DNA of 64,000 nucleotides, from the NCBI RefSeq assembly GCF_014200455.1, contig NZ_JACHBW010000006.1, positions 186,001 to 250,000 of the forward strand, in the 5' to 3' direction. A model generated the notes under the pieces. The model searched no databases. It was not told the origin of the DNA and was given only the letters and a program-made list of their open reading frames with translations. A program made the translations under genes and the position numbers. This DNA comes from Paraburkholderia bannensis (GTDB lineage: Bacteria > Pseudomonadota > Gammaproteobacteria > Burkholderiales > Burkholderiaceae). Shown here one piece after another: positions 45,773 to 54,092 of the stretch. Positions within the stretch are counted from its first letter, which is position 1. Each line of letters opens with the position of its first letter.

Positions 45773-46138
45773 TCAGGCCAGTACGGGTGGGGCGCGTGGA
45801 CGGCCCGAAGGGAAGGCCCCGAAGGGCGTATGACGCGTGGAAAGCGGCGCGATGCGATCGACGGCAGCCACGAGCGCGCGTTGCGGTTCGGGTACCGCGA
45901 TGCTGGGCATCGCGACGTGATGTTCGAGGAGATGGCAGTAGCCGCAGGCGCCGAACGCATCGTCGTGCGAAAGATGCGGGGCCGAAGATGCGGGCTGGAG
46001 CGCCGAGCAAAGTTCGGCGGTGGGCTCGTGCGCGTCATGCGCGGCAATCAGCTGACTCGCGAGCGGCGCAAGCACGATGAGCCACATCGCGACGAGGCCA
46101 AGCCATGCGGTCAGCAGAATGTGCTTGCGTAGTTTCAT
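45773..46138 (-). CDS. DUF2946 family protein
   Basis: A 121-residue protein with an N-terminal membrane segment or signal (LTAWLGLVAMWLIVLAPLASQLIA) and a Cys/His-rich domain: HDAHEPTAELCS, then HDDAFGACGYCHLLEHH, which is the hallmark of DUF2946. The C-terminal 35 residues are Pro/Arg-rich and not conserved. DUF2946 genes often sit beside TonB-dependent receptors and copper-related genes. Here it lies 220 bp upstream of the TonB receptor in the same direction, so it may be the first gene of a metal-uptake unit. Confidence 0.85.
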   Translation of the reverse strand: MKLRKHILLTAWLGLVAMWLIVLAPLASQLIAAHDAHEPTAELCSALQPASSAPHLSHDDAFGACGYCHLLEHHVAMPSIAVPEPQRALVAAVDRIAPLSTRHTPFGAFPSGRPRAPPVLA

Positions 46139-46386
46139 ATTGGTGTGAGCGATTGCGCGGCGCAGTCTACCATGATGCGTCGCATTTGCGCACCCGTCCT
46201 CGCAGGCTGAAACTGGTCATAAGCAGTCCGGTATTGCTCGCGACGCGCAACGCCCGAACGCAATAAAGCGGCCTCAAACAAGGGCTTTCGAACTATTCCG
46301 ATGGGCCGCTGGGACGGCGTGCGCGATCATGCTCGGCGTGTGCAACCCAACAATCGTGAGGGCCGCGTTCGCCGCGGCACGCCATC

Positions 46387-46710
46387 ATGTCCGTTTCCCC
46401 TCTACGCCCTTCGCCCAGCCTGCGCTGGCTGGCCCGCACTACCGAACCCTGCGGGCAACGCATCAAGCACAGGACCTGTGACGGCACGCCGCAGGGGCAT
46501 GTGCCGCTCGCGCGCGGCAGCGGCATCGATACGACGCGTTGCGGTCTGGAATTGCCGGTGGAGTTCGCACTGAAGCTCGCTGCGCGCACGCATGCCACGC
46601 CGCGCAATCCCGTGCTCTGCCCATTGAGCGACAGCGCGTTGCGGCAGTGGTGCGTGCACCTGCAAAGCGGGGCGTGCCCCAATCGCGCTCGCGAGGGCGA
46701 AACACCGTAA
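46387..46710 (+). CDS. Hypothetical protein
   Basis: A possible 107-residue protein with no recognised domain, with seven Cys (for example EPCGQ, RTCDG, TRCGL, LCPLSD, WCVH, GACPN). Third-position GC is high in the second half, as in host genes, but lower in the first twenty codons, and no ribosome site is seen, so the start is doubtful. It ends five bases before the convergent hybrid-kinase gene. It may be an unexpressed frame. Confidence 0.4.
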   Translation: MSVSPLRPSPSLRWLARTTEPCGQRIKHRTCDGTPQGHVPLARGSGIDTTRCGLELPVEFALKLAARTHATPRNPVLCPLSDSALRQWCVHLQSGACPNRAREGETP

Positions 46711-46715
46711 GCGGT

Positions 46716-49700
46716 TCAGGCGGAAAGCTGGCTCGCGGCCTGTTCGCGCAGCGCTTCCAGCTCGTGCGCGAGGGCGTGTGATAACGCTTCGACATCCTCG
46801 TTCCACTCGTCGCTTTCGCGTAGTGTCGCGCGTAGTTCGAGGCTCGTTTCATAGAGCATCGAAGCGCCGAGCACGGCGAGCCCGCCCGATACGCGATGCG
46901 CCCAGGCGCGCAGCTGTTCGAGGTCGCGCGTGGACTGGATGCGCGCGTAGTCGGCGATGTCGTGATCGGCCTGCTCGATGAAGATCGGTGCGATTGGGGG
47001 CGCCAATGCCGGAAAACGCGGTGCGTCGGTTTCATCGTCGGCGTCGGCGTGGTCCGGGGTTTCTGGCGGCATGGAGGCCTGCGTTTGCGCCGCCACGTCC
47101 GCCAGCACGCGCGCGAGCGCGGCGAGCGGCACCGGCTTGCTCAGATAATCGGTAAATCCCGACTGGCGTCCCTCGGCAATCTGCTCCGGCAAGGCGTTGC
47201 CGCTGATCGCGTAGACCGGCAGGGTGGCATGTTTTGCGCGCGCGGCGTGCAGCAATTGCTGGCCATTCATGCGCGGCATGTTGAGATCGGTGAGCACCGC
47301 GTCGATATGCGCTTCATCCAGCCGCGCAAGTGCTTCTTCGCCATCCCTGGCTTCGATCACGTTCGCGCCAAGCGTACGCAGCTGGTCGCGCAGCAGGCTG
47401 CGATTGAGCAGGTTGTCCTCGGCGATCAGCACATTGAGGCGCTGGAAATCGCTGGCTTGCGGCGGCTCGCGCGCGGCCGCTGGAGCGGGCGGCGTTGGCT
47501 CGGCGTCATCGCGCCCGGGCTGGGCGCGTAACATCTGCGTGGCGGTGCGGATGCCCGCGAGACTATAGAGGCTCACTTCCACGCTGCCGTCCGCGCGTGC
47601 GAGCGGCACGAGCGGACCATCCTGGCGCAGCCATACCACGTTCGCCGTGCCGTTCCACAGCCGGCTCACCTCGTCGGCGGAGAATTCGCCCGTGACCAGC
47701 AGGTAGTCGAGCGCGTTATGGTCGGGCGACAGCTGGGCTGAAGCGAGGTCCGTCGGCGGGCCCGCTTTGGGATCGAACAGATTCGTGAGCCATTCACGAT
47801 TCTCCGGCGCGCGACACAAAATCGCCGCGCGCGCATCGGGCAGCGCCCATTCTTCGCCAGCGGTTCTGTCCGTATCGGTCTGCAACGGCAAGGTGACGAT
47901 CACACGCGTGCCGACCCCCTGCGTGCTTTCCACCTCGCAGCGTCCATGCATCAGCTTGGCCAGACGCCCGCAGATCGACAAGCCCAGGCCCGTGCCGCGC
48001 GCTTCGGTCAGCCGATGAGCGTCGCCTTGCGTGAAGGGCTGGAAAAGCCGCGCCTTCAGCGACTCCGGCATGCCCACGCCCGAATCCGCCACGCTGATTT
48101 CGAGCGCATCGCCATGCCAGTTCGCACGCAGCACGATCTTGCCCGAGTGCGTGAACTTGAACGCGTTGCTGAGAAGGTTGTTCACGATCTGCGCGACGCG
48201 CACCGGATCGAAATGCAGCCGCGCGGGAATGGCGCGATCGATGACCAGATAGAAGGGCAATTGCTGCCGCACGGCCAGCGGCGCATGCGCGAGGGCGATG
48301 CGCACCAGCAGCGCGGCGATCGATTCGGATTCCTCTGAAAGCGTCATCGCTCCGACGTCGATCTTCGAAAAGTCGAGCACGTCGCTGACGATCTGCAGCA
48401 GTTCGGAAGACGAAATCTGCATCGCCTTCACGCGCGCCTCCTGTTCCGGTGCGAGTGCGCCGCGCGCCAGCAGCTCGATATTGCCGGTGAGCGAGGCGAG
48501 CGGCGTGCGGATTTCGTGACTCATTGCGGCGAAGAAGCTGACCTTGCTGCGCGCCGCCTCGTCGCTGGTGCGCTTGGCTTCGCGCAGCAGGCGTTCGGCT
48601 TCGTAGTGCTTCGACATATCCGCGAAGGCGCAGAACATCACGTCTTCGCGGCGCATGTTGGCGGGCGCGAACGTGATGTCCAGATGCACGCTCTGGCCGT
48701 CCTCACGCGTGAGCGAGAAGGGCAGGTCGTAGATCGGCATCTCGCCGTCGGCGGGCGGCGCATAGGGCATGCGCTTTTCGAATTCGACGCATAGTGCGCT
48801 GGGCAGACGGGTGGCTGCCGCGTCCAGACCCAGCAGATTGCGCACGATCTGATTCGCCACGACGATCTCGAAGTTTCGCTGGCGCACGATGCATAGTCCC
48901 ACCGGCGTGGCGTGCACGAGCAGATGGTTGAGCAGTTCGCCTTCGAGCGCGCGGGTGGCTTCCGCGTAGGTGCGTTCGAGTACGTGGCGATTCCAGTAGC
49001 GCGCGAGGGCGGCGAGCAGCAAGAGGAGCGCAAGCGTCATTAGCGCGATGATGGCGAGCGGCACGCCGATCAACGCCACCAGGCTGGCCCACGAAACCGC
49101 CAGTGTGTAATGGCCGAAGTCGTATTCGAGCGCTTGCGCGCGCATCACCCAGCCAAAACGGGGCACCAGGTGGAAGCGATCGCGGGGCAGACCGGCCGCC
49201 TCCCGATCAACGTATTGCGCAGCGGCTGCGGGCAGCGGCCCTGAGAGCATCGCGCCGTCGCGGTCGAACAGGCTGGGCGTCACTGCGCGATCGCCTGGGG
49301 TCGAGACGCGCGCAAGCGTGTCCAGATCGACGGCCGTCAACGCAAGTGCGAAAGGTTTGCCATCCTTAAGAACGGTGCCCGCGCCGAGTACGAGCGAGGG
49401 CGCAAAGTTCAGGCTGGCCGGCGGACGAAACCAGGTCACCCTGCGCCAGCGGTTTTCGCCTGGCGGGTCGGCGCCACGCGTGCTCATGCGCAGCAGCACC
49501 GCATCGACCAGCATACGCGCCTGTTCCGCGCCGCCATGCAACGAGGTGTCGCGCCCGCCAGGCGCGAGCTGGAACTGCCAGGCGGCGCTGCCGTCGAGCA
49601 ACACGAACAGCATCGGTTCGTCCGGGCTGATCGTCGTCGCGAACAGCGCAGCGTGTTCGCACACGGAGCGCAGTTCGGGCGATGCCGTGAGTCCTTCGAA

Positions 49701-50039
49701 GGCAGGCTTGCAGCGCTGCGGCGTGTTGCCTGCGCCCGACGCCGGCAACGCGAGCAGCTCGCGCTCGCTCAATGAAAGCATCAGGCGCAGCCCCGCCAGC
49801 AGATTGAAGCGCCGCAGCAACAGCGCGTTGGTCTGCGCCGTCACTGCACGCATCTGCACGGCCTGGCTCGCAAGCGACGACGCACCGATGCTGAAAACAG
49901 CCGTTGCTGCCGCGCACAATCCCGCAAATGCCAGCAGCGCGATCAGCATGCCGAACACGCGCCGCTCGCGCTTCAGATTGCTCTCCAGCGTCCTGAGCGC
50001 ACTGAGCGGCGAAGCGAGCGAGGCGATGCGCCGTTCCAT
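46716..50039 (-). CDS. Hybrid sensor histidine kinase with receiver and Hpt domains
   Basis: An 1107-residue membrane kinase. Parts in order: a first membrane segment (about 30-52), a periplasmic sensor domain of about 280 residues, a second segment (about 340-362), a PAS-like domain (about 385-485), a HisKA domain with His508 in FAAMSHEIRTPLASL, an ATPase domain (NNLLSNAFKFTHSG, VADSGVGM, GTGLGLSICGRLAK), a degenerate receiver-like stretch, a receiver domain (about 865-985; LIAEDNLLNRSLL, VLTDLNMPRMNG, DYLSKPV), and a C-terminal Hpt domain with the phosphorylated His near 1046 (WAHRVSGGLAVLGA). This is the BvgS/EvgS layout. Its start codon overlaps the stop of a response-regulator remnant (TAATG), and the rest of that gene is gone. 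Confidence 0.93.
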   Translation of the reverse strand: MERRIASLASPLSALRTLESNLKRERRVFGMLIALLAFAGLCAAATAVFSIGASSLASQAVQMRAVTAQTNALLLRRFNLLAGLRLMLSLSERELLALPASGAGNTPQRCKPAFEGLTASPELRSVCEHAALFATTISPDEPMLFVLLDGSAAWQFQLAPGGRDTSLHGGAEQARMLVDAVLLRMSTRGADPPGENRWRRVTWFRPPASLNFAPSLVLGAGTVLKDGKPFALALTAVDLDTLARVSTPGDRAVTPSLFDRDGAMLSGPLPAAAAQYVDREAAGLPRDRFHLVPRFGWVMRAQALEYDFGHYTLAVSWASLVALIGVPLAIIALMTLALLLLLAALARYWNRHVLERTYAEATRALEGELLNHLLVHATPVGLCIVRQRNFEIVVANQIVRNLLGLDAAATRLPSALCVEFEKRMPYAPPADGEMPIYDLPFSLTREDGQSVHLDITFAPANMRREDVMFCAFADMSKHYEAERLLREAKRTSDEAARSKVSFFAAMSHEIRTPLASLTGNIELLARGALAPEQEARVKAMQISSSELLQIVSDVLDFSKIDVGAMTLSEESESIAALLVRIALAHAPLAVRQQLPFYLVIDRAIPARLHFDPVRVAQIVNNLLSNAFKFTHSGKIVLRANWHGDALEISVADSGVGMPESLKARLFQPFTQGDAHRLTEARGTGLGLSICGRLAKLMHGRCEVESTQGVGTRVIVTLPLQTDTDRTAGEEWALPDARAAILCRAPENREWLTNLFDPKAGPPTDLASAQLSPDHNALDYLLVTGEFSADEVSRLWNGTANVVWLRQDGPLVPLARADGSVEVSLYSLAGIRTATQMLRAQPGRDDAEPTPPAPAAAREPPQASDFQRLNVLIAEDNLLNRSLLRDQLRTLGANVIEARDGEEALARLDEAHIDAVLTDLNMPRMNGQQLLHAARAKHATLPVYAISGNALPEQIAEGRQSGFTDYLSKPVPLAALARVLADVAAQTQASMPPETPDHADADDETDAPRFPALAPPIAPIFIEQADHDIADYARIQSTRDLEQLRAWAHRVSGGLAVLGASMLYETSLELRATLRESDEWNEDVEALSHALAHELEALREQAASQLSA

Positions 50040-50095
50040 TATGCGAATCCGTGCTCGCTCGCGTAGCGGATCAAATCGGCGTTACTCAGGATCAG
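50039..50095 (-). pseudogene. 3' remnant of a LuxR/FixJ-type response-regulator gene
   Basis: The frame ending at 50039 reads ILSNADLIRYASEHGFA and then TAA. This fits the last helix of NarL/FixJ-type regulators, whose C-termini commonly read like RSNAELIRYALEHG. The TAA overlaps the ATG of the hybrid kinase (TAATG), the layout expected for a coupled regulator-kinase operon. Upstream in the same frame a TAA stop occurs after only about seven more codons that do not fit the family, so the body of the gene was lost where the prophage begins. Confidence 0.6.
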
Positions 50096-50183
50096 ACAGA
50101 AACTCTCAAACCCTTATCCAGCTTGGCTTTCATCGATTTTCTTGAAAGCCTGATCAAGAATTGTGCCCAAAACGTGCCGCAAC

Positions 50184-51221
50184 CTAACCGACTGCCGCGA
50201 GTTTCGGTGGCTCGTGCATCAAAACCGCGTTAGCATGCTGCGCAAGATGGTCGGGAGCAAGGTGAGCGTATTTTAGAACCATATCGAACGTCGCCCACCC
50301 ACCCAGCTCCTTGAGCACCTGTAACGGCGTGCCGCCCTGCACATGCCAGCTTGCCCAGGTATGGCGGACATCATGGAACCGGAAATTCTTGATGCCCGCC
50401 TGCTTGCATGCCACTTTCCACCAGTACGCATCCCATCTGTCCAGCGGCTCACCAGCACTCACGAAAACGAACCTATCGCTCTTGCCGATCTGTCGGCGCA
50501 GGATCGTGAGAGCCTCCTCGTTCAGCGGCACACCGATGGGCTTGCGCGCCTTGGCCTGATCCGGATGAATCCACGCGCGCTTCGCTGGAAGATCCACCTG
50601 CGACCATTCCAGCTTCAGAATGTTGGCCTGGCGCAGCCCTGTCGCAAACCCGAATGCCGTGCAGTCCCGCATGCAGTCGTCGGCCAGTGCACGCAGCAAC
50701 CGCTTGGCTTCCTCGCGCGTGATCCAGCGAATACGCACGCTCGGCTCCTCCAGTTCGGGCAGGCTAGGCGCATCCTCAATCCACTCCCATTCCTTCTTTG
50801 CGTCGTACATCAGCGCGCGGATCGTCGACAGATAGCGGTTGCGCGTGCCAGCCTTCAGCGGTGCCTTTCGACCTTTACGCACCGCATCAACTGGGATCGA
50901 CTCCATGATCTCGGCCCGGGTAATCGAAGCCAAATCGCGACCGCCAAAGATGCCACGGAAGTAGAAAATCTTGGCTTCCATGTCGTCATATGTCGGCTTG
51001 CCTGCACGCTCTCTGAGAAACCGCACTGCGGCCTCGTCAAATGTATGCTTAGGCTTTTCCCCGAGCCTCGCCACGCGCCAAGCTTCATGCTTTAGCTTGG
51101 CTTCGAGCTCAAGCGCTTCCTTTCTGTTCGTCGTGCCTGAAGTCTGTCTAACTCGGCAGCCGCCTGGCGTGCGGAAATCGATATGCCAGACGTCGGAGCC
51201 TTTGCGCTTACGGATTGACAT
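50184..51221 (-). CDS. int: Phage integrase (tyrosine recombinase)
   Basis: A 345-residue tyrosine recombinase. The N-terminal arm-type domain is followed by a core-binding domain and the catalytic domain with Arg197 (ATGLRQAN), the beta-hairpin Lys near 225, His283-x-x-Arg286 (FHDVRHTW), Trp309 (GGWA) and the nucleophile Tyr318 (KYAHL). All catalytic residues are present, so it could be active. Its start lies inside the xis-like gene, overlapping by 130 bp in another frame. Its 3' end points to the left edge of the element, about 90 bp from host sequence. Confidence 0.95.
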   Translation of the reverse strand: MSIRKRKGSDVWHIDFRTPGGCRVRQTSGTTNRKEALELEAKLKHEAWRVARLGEKPKHTFDEAAVRFLRERAGKPTYDDMEAKIFYFRGIFGGRDLASITRAEIMESIPVDAVRKGRKAPLKAGTRNRYLSTIRALMYDAKKEWEWIEDAPSLPELEEPSVRIRWITREEAKRLLRALADDCMRDCTAFGFATGLRQANILKLEWSQVDLPAKRAWIHPDQAKARKPIGVPLNEEALTILRRQIGKSDRFVFVSAGEPLDRWDAYWWKVACKQAGIKNFRFHDVRHTWASWHVQGGTPLQVLKELGGWATFDMVLKYAHLAPDHLAQHANAVLMHEPPKLAAVG

Positions 51222-51415
51222 TGTTCACTCCTTGGTTCCGCTCGCGCCGGTCGGTCGGGATTGTACTCCGGCGCACCTTTCAATTTGTCTGGCCAGACAC
51301 GCCACTGGCCGCCCACTTTGAAGAACCCCATTTCCACCTTGTGGGTGTAGACGGTGGTGTAGCAGACACCGAGGAGGGCGGCTGCCTCTTTGAGGGATAG
51401 GGCTTTTTCAGCCAT
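51092..51415 (-). CDS. Excisionase-like HTH protein
   Basis: A 107-residue protein with an N-terminal helix-turn-helix of the excisionase/MerR-like type: LSLKEAAALLGVCYTTVYTHKVEMG, then FFKVGGQWRVWPDKL. The C-terminal 60 residues are polar and basic. It directs excision together with integrase in related elements. The gene overlaps the integrase gene by 130 bp and overlaps the end of the coiled-coil gene upstream by eight bases, so it is part of the leftward operon. Confidence 0.82.
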   Translation of the reverse strand: MAEKALSLKEAAALLGVCYTTVYTHKVEMGFFKVGGQWRVWPDKLKGAPEYNPDRPARAEPRSEQCQSVSAKAPTSGISISARQAAAELDRLQARRTERKRLSSKPS

Positions 51416-51839
51416 GCGCTTCTGCCTGCGCTGCCGCTTCGCGCGCGGTGGCTTCGGCTGCCAGTCGTGCGCGCTCGTGCCGTGCAGCTTCTTCGAGGCG
51501 TGCCTGCTCGACGAGGCGTAGCCGCTCCTGCTCGCGGTCGTAGCCCTGGATCGCTTTCTTGAGTAGCGCTTCGGCTTGCTCGAGGTAATCGGTGGGTGCG
51601 CGGAACAGATCCATCACCGCCTTTTTCGCGGCATCGATCGGCTGCGTGATGCTCTTGCGCTTTGTGTCGAGATCCTTCTGCAGGCCCTTGATCTTCGTGA
51701 GGTCCTTCACGGCGAGGTCGCGCACCTCGGCGCAATCGACTGTGAACACCTTCGCGCTCGCGAGCGCGCGTTCAGCGCCCTTGAACAGTGCGTCTTCAGG
51801 CCTGGGCACTTGCAGATTCACCAGAGGTTGATTGTCCAT
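51408..51839 (-). CDS. Coiled-coil phage protein
   Basis: A 143-residue protein that is almost entirely helical and charged: DLTKIKGLQKDLDTKRKSITQPIDAAKKAVMDLF in order, then LLKKAIQGYDREQERLRLVEQARLEEAARHERARLAAEA, a long coiled coil with Ala/Glu/Arg heptads. No domain is recognised. The ATG at 51839 lies inside the exonuclease gene (44-bp overlap), and its stop overlaps the start of xis. Its place next to Bet and the exonuclease suggests a role in phage recombination, such as a host nuclease inhibitor, but this is inference. Confidence 0.75.
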   Translation of the reverse strand: MDNQPLVNLQVPRPEDALFKGAERALASAKVFTVDCAEVRDLAVKDLTKIKGLQKDLDTKRKSITQPIDAAKKAVMDLFRAPTDYLEQAEALLKKAIQGYDREQERLRLVEQARLEEAARHERARLAAEATAREAAAQAEAHG

Positions 51840-52413
51840 TTTTGACCTTCCAGTTGCGGAGAGTGAGAAGCGACAGAAACACCGGCCAGTCGCCTTTGTC
51901 GGTAAAAGGCACCAGCCGGTAGGTGCCATCTGCGCGCAGCCCGAGGGCGTATCGGTCCTCGATCTGCGTGCCATTCTTTGCGAAGAGCTCGGCATACGCG
52001 GCCAGCTGCAGGCCGATCACGGGTCCGAGCGAGAGCATCTTCTTGATGTCGATCACTGCCCGCCGACCGTTGATGAAGCCCGAGCGATCGGGCGTGCCGG
52101 CAAAGCGCAGCACCGGGTGATAGAGCCGCTTTTCGATCGTCTCGGGCACGAAGCCAGACTCCGCGCGGAACTTGATCCATGCCGTGAGGTACGGCAGGAG
52201 CTCGTCGGCAAGGTTGTCCATGTCTAGGTCGTCGAGGTCGTAGAGCTCGGTCATGCGGTGCACAGCAGTTCCGAGCTTCTGCGCGCGCTCGAGCGTCTCG
52301 CGCGGCACCATGGAGTAGTCGACAAGCGGCGCGAGAATCTGCGTCACACTCGGCACCCGCTTGCCCGCGACGGTGTAGGCGTGCTCGACCGGATCGAAAA
52401 GCAGCTCGCTCAT
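51796..52413 (-). CDS. Phage PD-(D/E)XK exonuclease-like protein
   Basis: A 205-residue nuclease-like protein. Core motifs of the RecB/Cas4-like PD-(D/E)XK fold are seen: an early helix (GTAVHRMTELYDLDD), then FAGTPDRSGFINGRRAVIDIKKM, where Asp of GTPD and the I-D-I-K pair are the metal and catalytic residues, and a QLAAYAEL helix with the conserved Gln-x-x-x-Tyr. It would degrade DNA ends to expose a strand for Bet. The ATG at 52413 overlaps the Bet stop (TGATG). No CRISPR array is near, so Cas4 is excluded by context. Confidence 0.85.
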   Translation of the reverse strand: MSELLFDPVEHAYTVAGKRVPSVTQILAPLVDYSMVPRETLERAQKLGTAVHRMTELYDLDDLDMDNLADELLPYLTAWIKFRAESGFVPETIEKRLYHPVLRFAGTPDRSGFINGRRAVIDIKKMLSLGPVIGLQLAAYAELFAKNGTQIEDRYALGLRADGTYRLVPFTDKGDWPVFLSLLTLRNWKVKNGQSTSGESASAQA

Positions 52414-53378
52414 CACGCCGCCATCGGGTCTTCGACAAATTCAACGACCGCGTTGTAATTCGCAGTCGTCACGCCATCTAGATCGAAGCCGAACTTCTTG
52501 CGGATGTCCGCTTCGTTGATGCCGTTTTGCTCCATCTTCGTCTGCAGGATGCGCATGACGCTGTCGCTGACGGGCGTCGCGGGCGCGTCTTCGAACTTCT
52601 CCTGATCGGCACGCTGGGCGCGCGTGCGCGGCGCGGCCTGGCGCTCCTGCTGTTGCGCGGGCTTTTCGCTTCGTTGCACGGGTTCGGCATGGCGTTGCTC
52701 GGGCTGCTCGATCACACCGTCGGCGTCGGCCTGCTCGATCGCGGGCGTGGTGCGCGGCGCAGCTTGTTTCGCGCTCCGCGATTGCGGCTGCGGTACTTCT
52801 TCGGCGCGGCCCATGTCGCGCTCGACGATGCGCTGCGCTTCGTCTTCATCGAATACGCCCGCAAAGCCGAATGCGAGACGCGCGCCCTGGACAAACGTCT
52901 TATGACGCAGCATGCGATTCGGATGCGACTGCCACGGCTGCATGCTCCGACGCACGACCTCGTCGAAGTACTCGCGCACGACCACCGGGCGCTCGCGGTC
53001 CTTCCGATAGATGCGGACTTCCATCCATTCGGGGACCTGCTTGCCACTGAATTCGACCTTGTCGTCGGCATAGGCGAACTCGAAACCATTGCATTGCGGA
53101 TGCTCGTTGACGATGCGCGCCCAGCCGTCGACACCGATCACCGGTACGATGCCGCCCTTGTCGGGGAATGCGTAGATCTCTTTCGTGAACGGGTTCAGGC
53201 CGTACTGGTCAGCGACGATCAGGAGTGCCGCCATTTGCTCGTTGGACACCTCCCTGTCGCCCTGCTGCTTGAAACAGGTGGACTTGAGCGTATCCATGAG
53301 CTTGCTAGGCTCAATGGAGTACTTGTCGGCGAACTTCGAGACGAGGCTCTGGCGCCCCGTGGTAACTGCTGTGGACAT
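52413..53378 (-). CDS. bet: Phage recombination protein Bet (RecT-like annealase)
   Basis: A 321-residue single-strand annealing protein of the Bet/RecT group. The core domain (residues 1-180) shows VSNEQMAALLIVADQYGLNPFTKEIYAFPDKGGIVPVIGVDGW in order, and later RMLRHKTFVQGARLAFGFAG, both family hallmarks. The C-terminal 130 residues are a Gln/Pro/Ala-rich linker and a small acidic domain. The ATG at 53378 is used because AAGGA lies well before it, whereas the ATG at 53384 touches that site. With the exonuclease it forms the phage's recombination pair. Confidence 0.93.
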   Translation of the reverse strand: MSTAVTTGRQSLVSKFADKYSIEPSKLMDTLKSTCFKQQGDREVSNEQMAALLIVADQYGLNPFTKEIYAFPDKGGIVPVIGVDGWARIVNEHPQCNGFEFAYADDKVEFSGKQVPEWMEVRIYRKDRERPVVVREYFDEVVRRSMQPWQSHPNRMLRHKTFVQGARLAFGFAGVFDEDEAQRIVERDMGRAEEVPQPQSRSAKQAAPRTTPAIEQADADGVIEQPEQRHAEPVQRSEKPAQQQERQAAPRTRAQRADQEKFEDAPATPVSDSVMRILQTKMEQNGINEADIRKKFGFDLDGVTTANYNAVVEFVEDPMAA

Positions 53379-53396
53379 GGTCATCCTTTGTGGTGG

Positions 53397-53558
53397 TTAA
53401 AGGCGGGTGCTGCCGACGGCCGCGCCAACCTGGTTGAGATAAGCCGCGAGCGCCGTGCACGCGACTGCGATGAGGATTGCGACGAGGAATCCGAGGACCG
53501 GGCTGCGCTTGTGCAGGCGGTCGAGCATGTCGCCGAGAAAGTCGAAGGGCGTGCGCAT
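53397..53558 (-). CDS. Small phage membrane protein
   Basis: A 53-residue protein with one strong membrane segment (LGFLVAILIAVACTALAAYL) after a charged N-terminus (MRTPFDFLGDMLDRLHKRSP). The start at 53558 lies one base after the stop of the upstream gene; the frame is open further back but only antisense to known sequence. Function unknown. It is part of the leftward early operon. Confidence 0.6.
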   Translation of the reverse strand: MRTPFDFLGDMLDRLHKRSPVLGFLVAILIAVACTALAAYLNQVGAAVGSTRL

Positions 53559-53559
53559 T

Positions 53560-53898
53560 TCAGTCGTCGCATCCAGCGTATTTGCCCGCGCCGTCGTCAT
53601 CGTTTCCAAAGTCGACTTCGCAAAGAGATTCGCCGCGCTGCACGCTGTGTTCGTCACCTTGTATGCCGCGCCATCTATCATCATCACAAGAGAGCATCAA
53701 TGCTGGATCCCCTGGATTCCCGCCTCCGAAAACTCCGTCGTCGGTATATTTCCAATCAAAGTAAGGCGAAGGGCCCACCCACAAAAGCATTCGGGTTACT
53801 CGCTTACCTGCGCCTTCAAGGCGATTGCATTCATAGAGACCTTGACGCTCAGGCGCAACGCTTGCCGGAAACCATGGAGTGAGTTTTTGACGAGCCAT
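53560..53898 (-). CDS. Hypothetical phage protein (DUF551-like)
   Basis: A 112-residue protein. The N-terminus LTPWFPASVAPERQGLYECN matches small phage proteins of the W-x-P-x-x-V-x-P-x-x-x-G-x-Y type (DUF551-like), which describe a Trp-rich fold of unknown function. A later part reads [19 protein letters not shown] and ends acidic. GGGAG precedes the start. It belongs to the chain of small genes behind PL. Confidence 0.65.
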   Translation of the reverse strand: MARQKLTPWFPASVAPERQGLYECNRLEGAGKRVTRMLLWVGPSPYFDWKYTDDGVFGGGNPGDPALMLSCDDDRWRGIQGDEHSVQRGESLCEVDFGNDDDGAGKYAGCDD

Positions 53899-53900
53899 GA

Positions 53901-54092
53901 TTAACTCCCAAACACAATCGAATACCCGTACATCACGCCGACCACCACCGTCAGCACGATAGCCGCGCGCTTGTAGAGGCGCTCGACGCGGCGAATGTCC
54001 GCGAGCTTGAGCAGCTCGTTATCGCCGCGTGCGCGCGAAAGGCCAGCGGAGCTGATGCGCACGCTCACATGTTCGTCGTCGTGGATGATCAC
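53901..54092 (-). CDS. Small phage protein with C-terminal membrane anchor
   Basis: A 63-residue protein starting with GTG at 54092, which overlaps the stop of the upstream gene (GTGA) and has GGAG six bases before it. The soluble part (IIHDDEHVSVRISSAG, then LLKLADIRRVERLYKR) ends in one membrane helix (AAIVLTVVVGVMYGYSIVF). Function unknown. A longer frame to 54128 is open but would overlap more of the neighbour. Confidence 0.6.
   Translation of the reverse strand: MIIHDDEHVSVRISSAGLSRARGDNELLKLADIRRVERLYKRAAIVLTVVVGVMYGYSIVFGS

Noticed and set aside
45552..46386. Fur box or cobalamin riboswitch before the TonB receptor and DUF2946 genes
   Set aside because: No AT-rich 19-bp dyad of the Fur type and no conserved riboswitch elements could be seen in these GC-rich gaps.
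51796..52413. Cas4-like nuclease as a sign of a CRISPR system
   Set aside because: No repeat array or other cas gene is present, and the gene overlaps the phage annealase gene, so it is the phage exonuclease.
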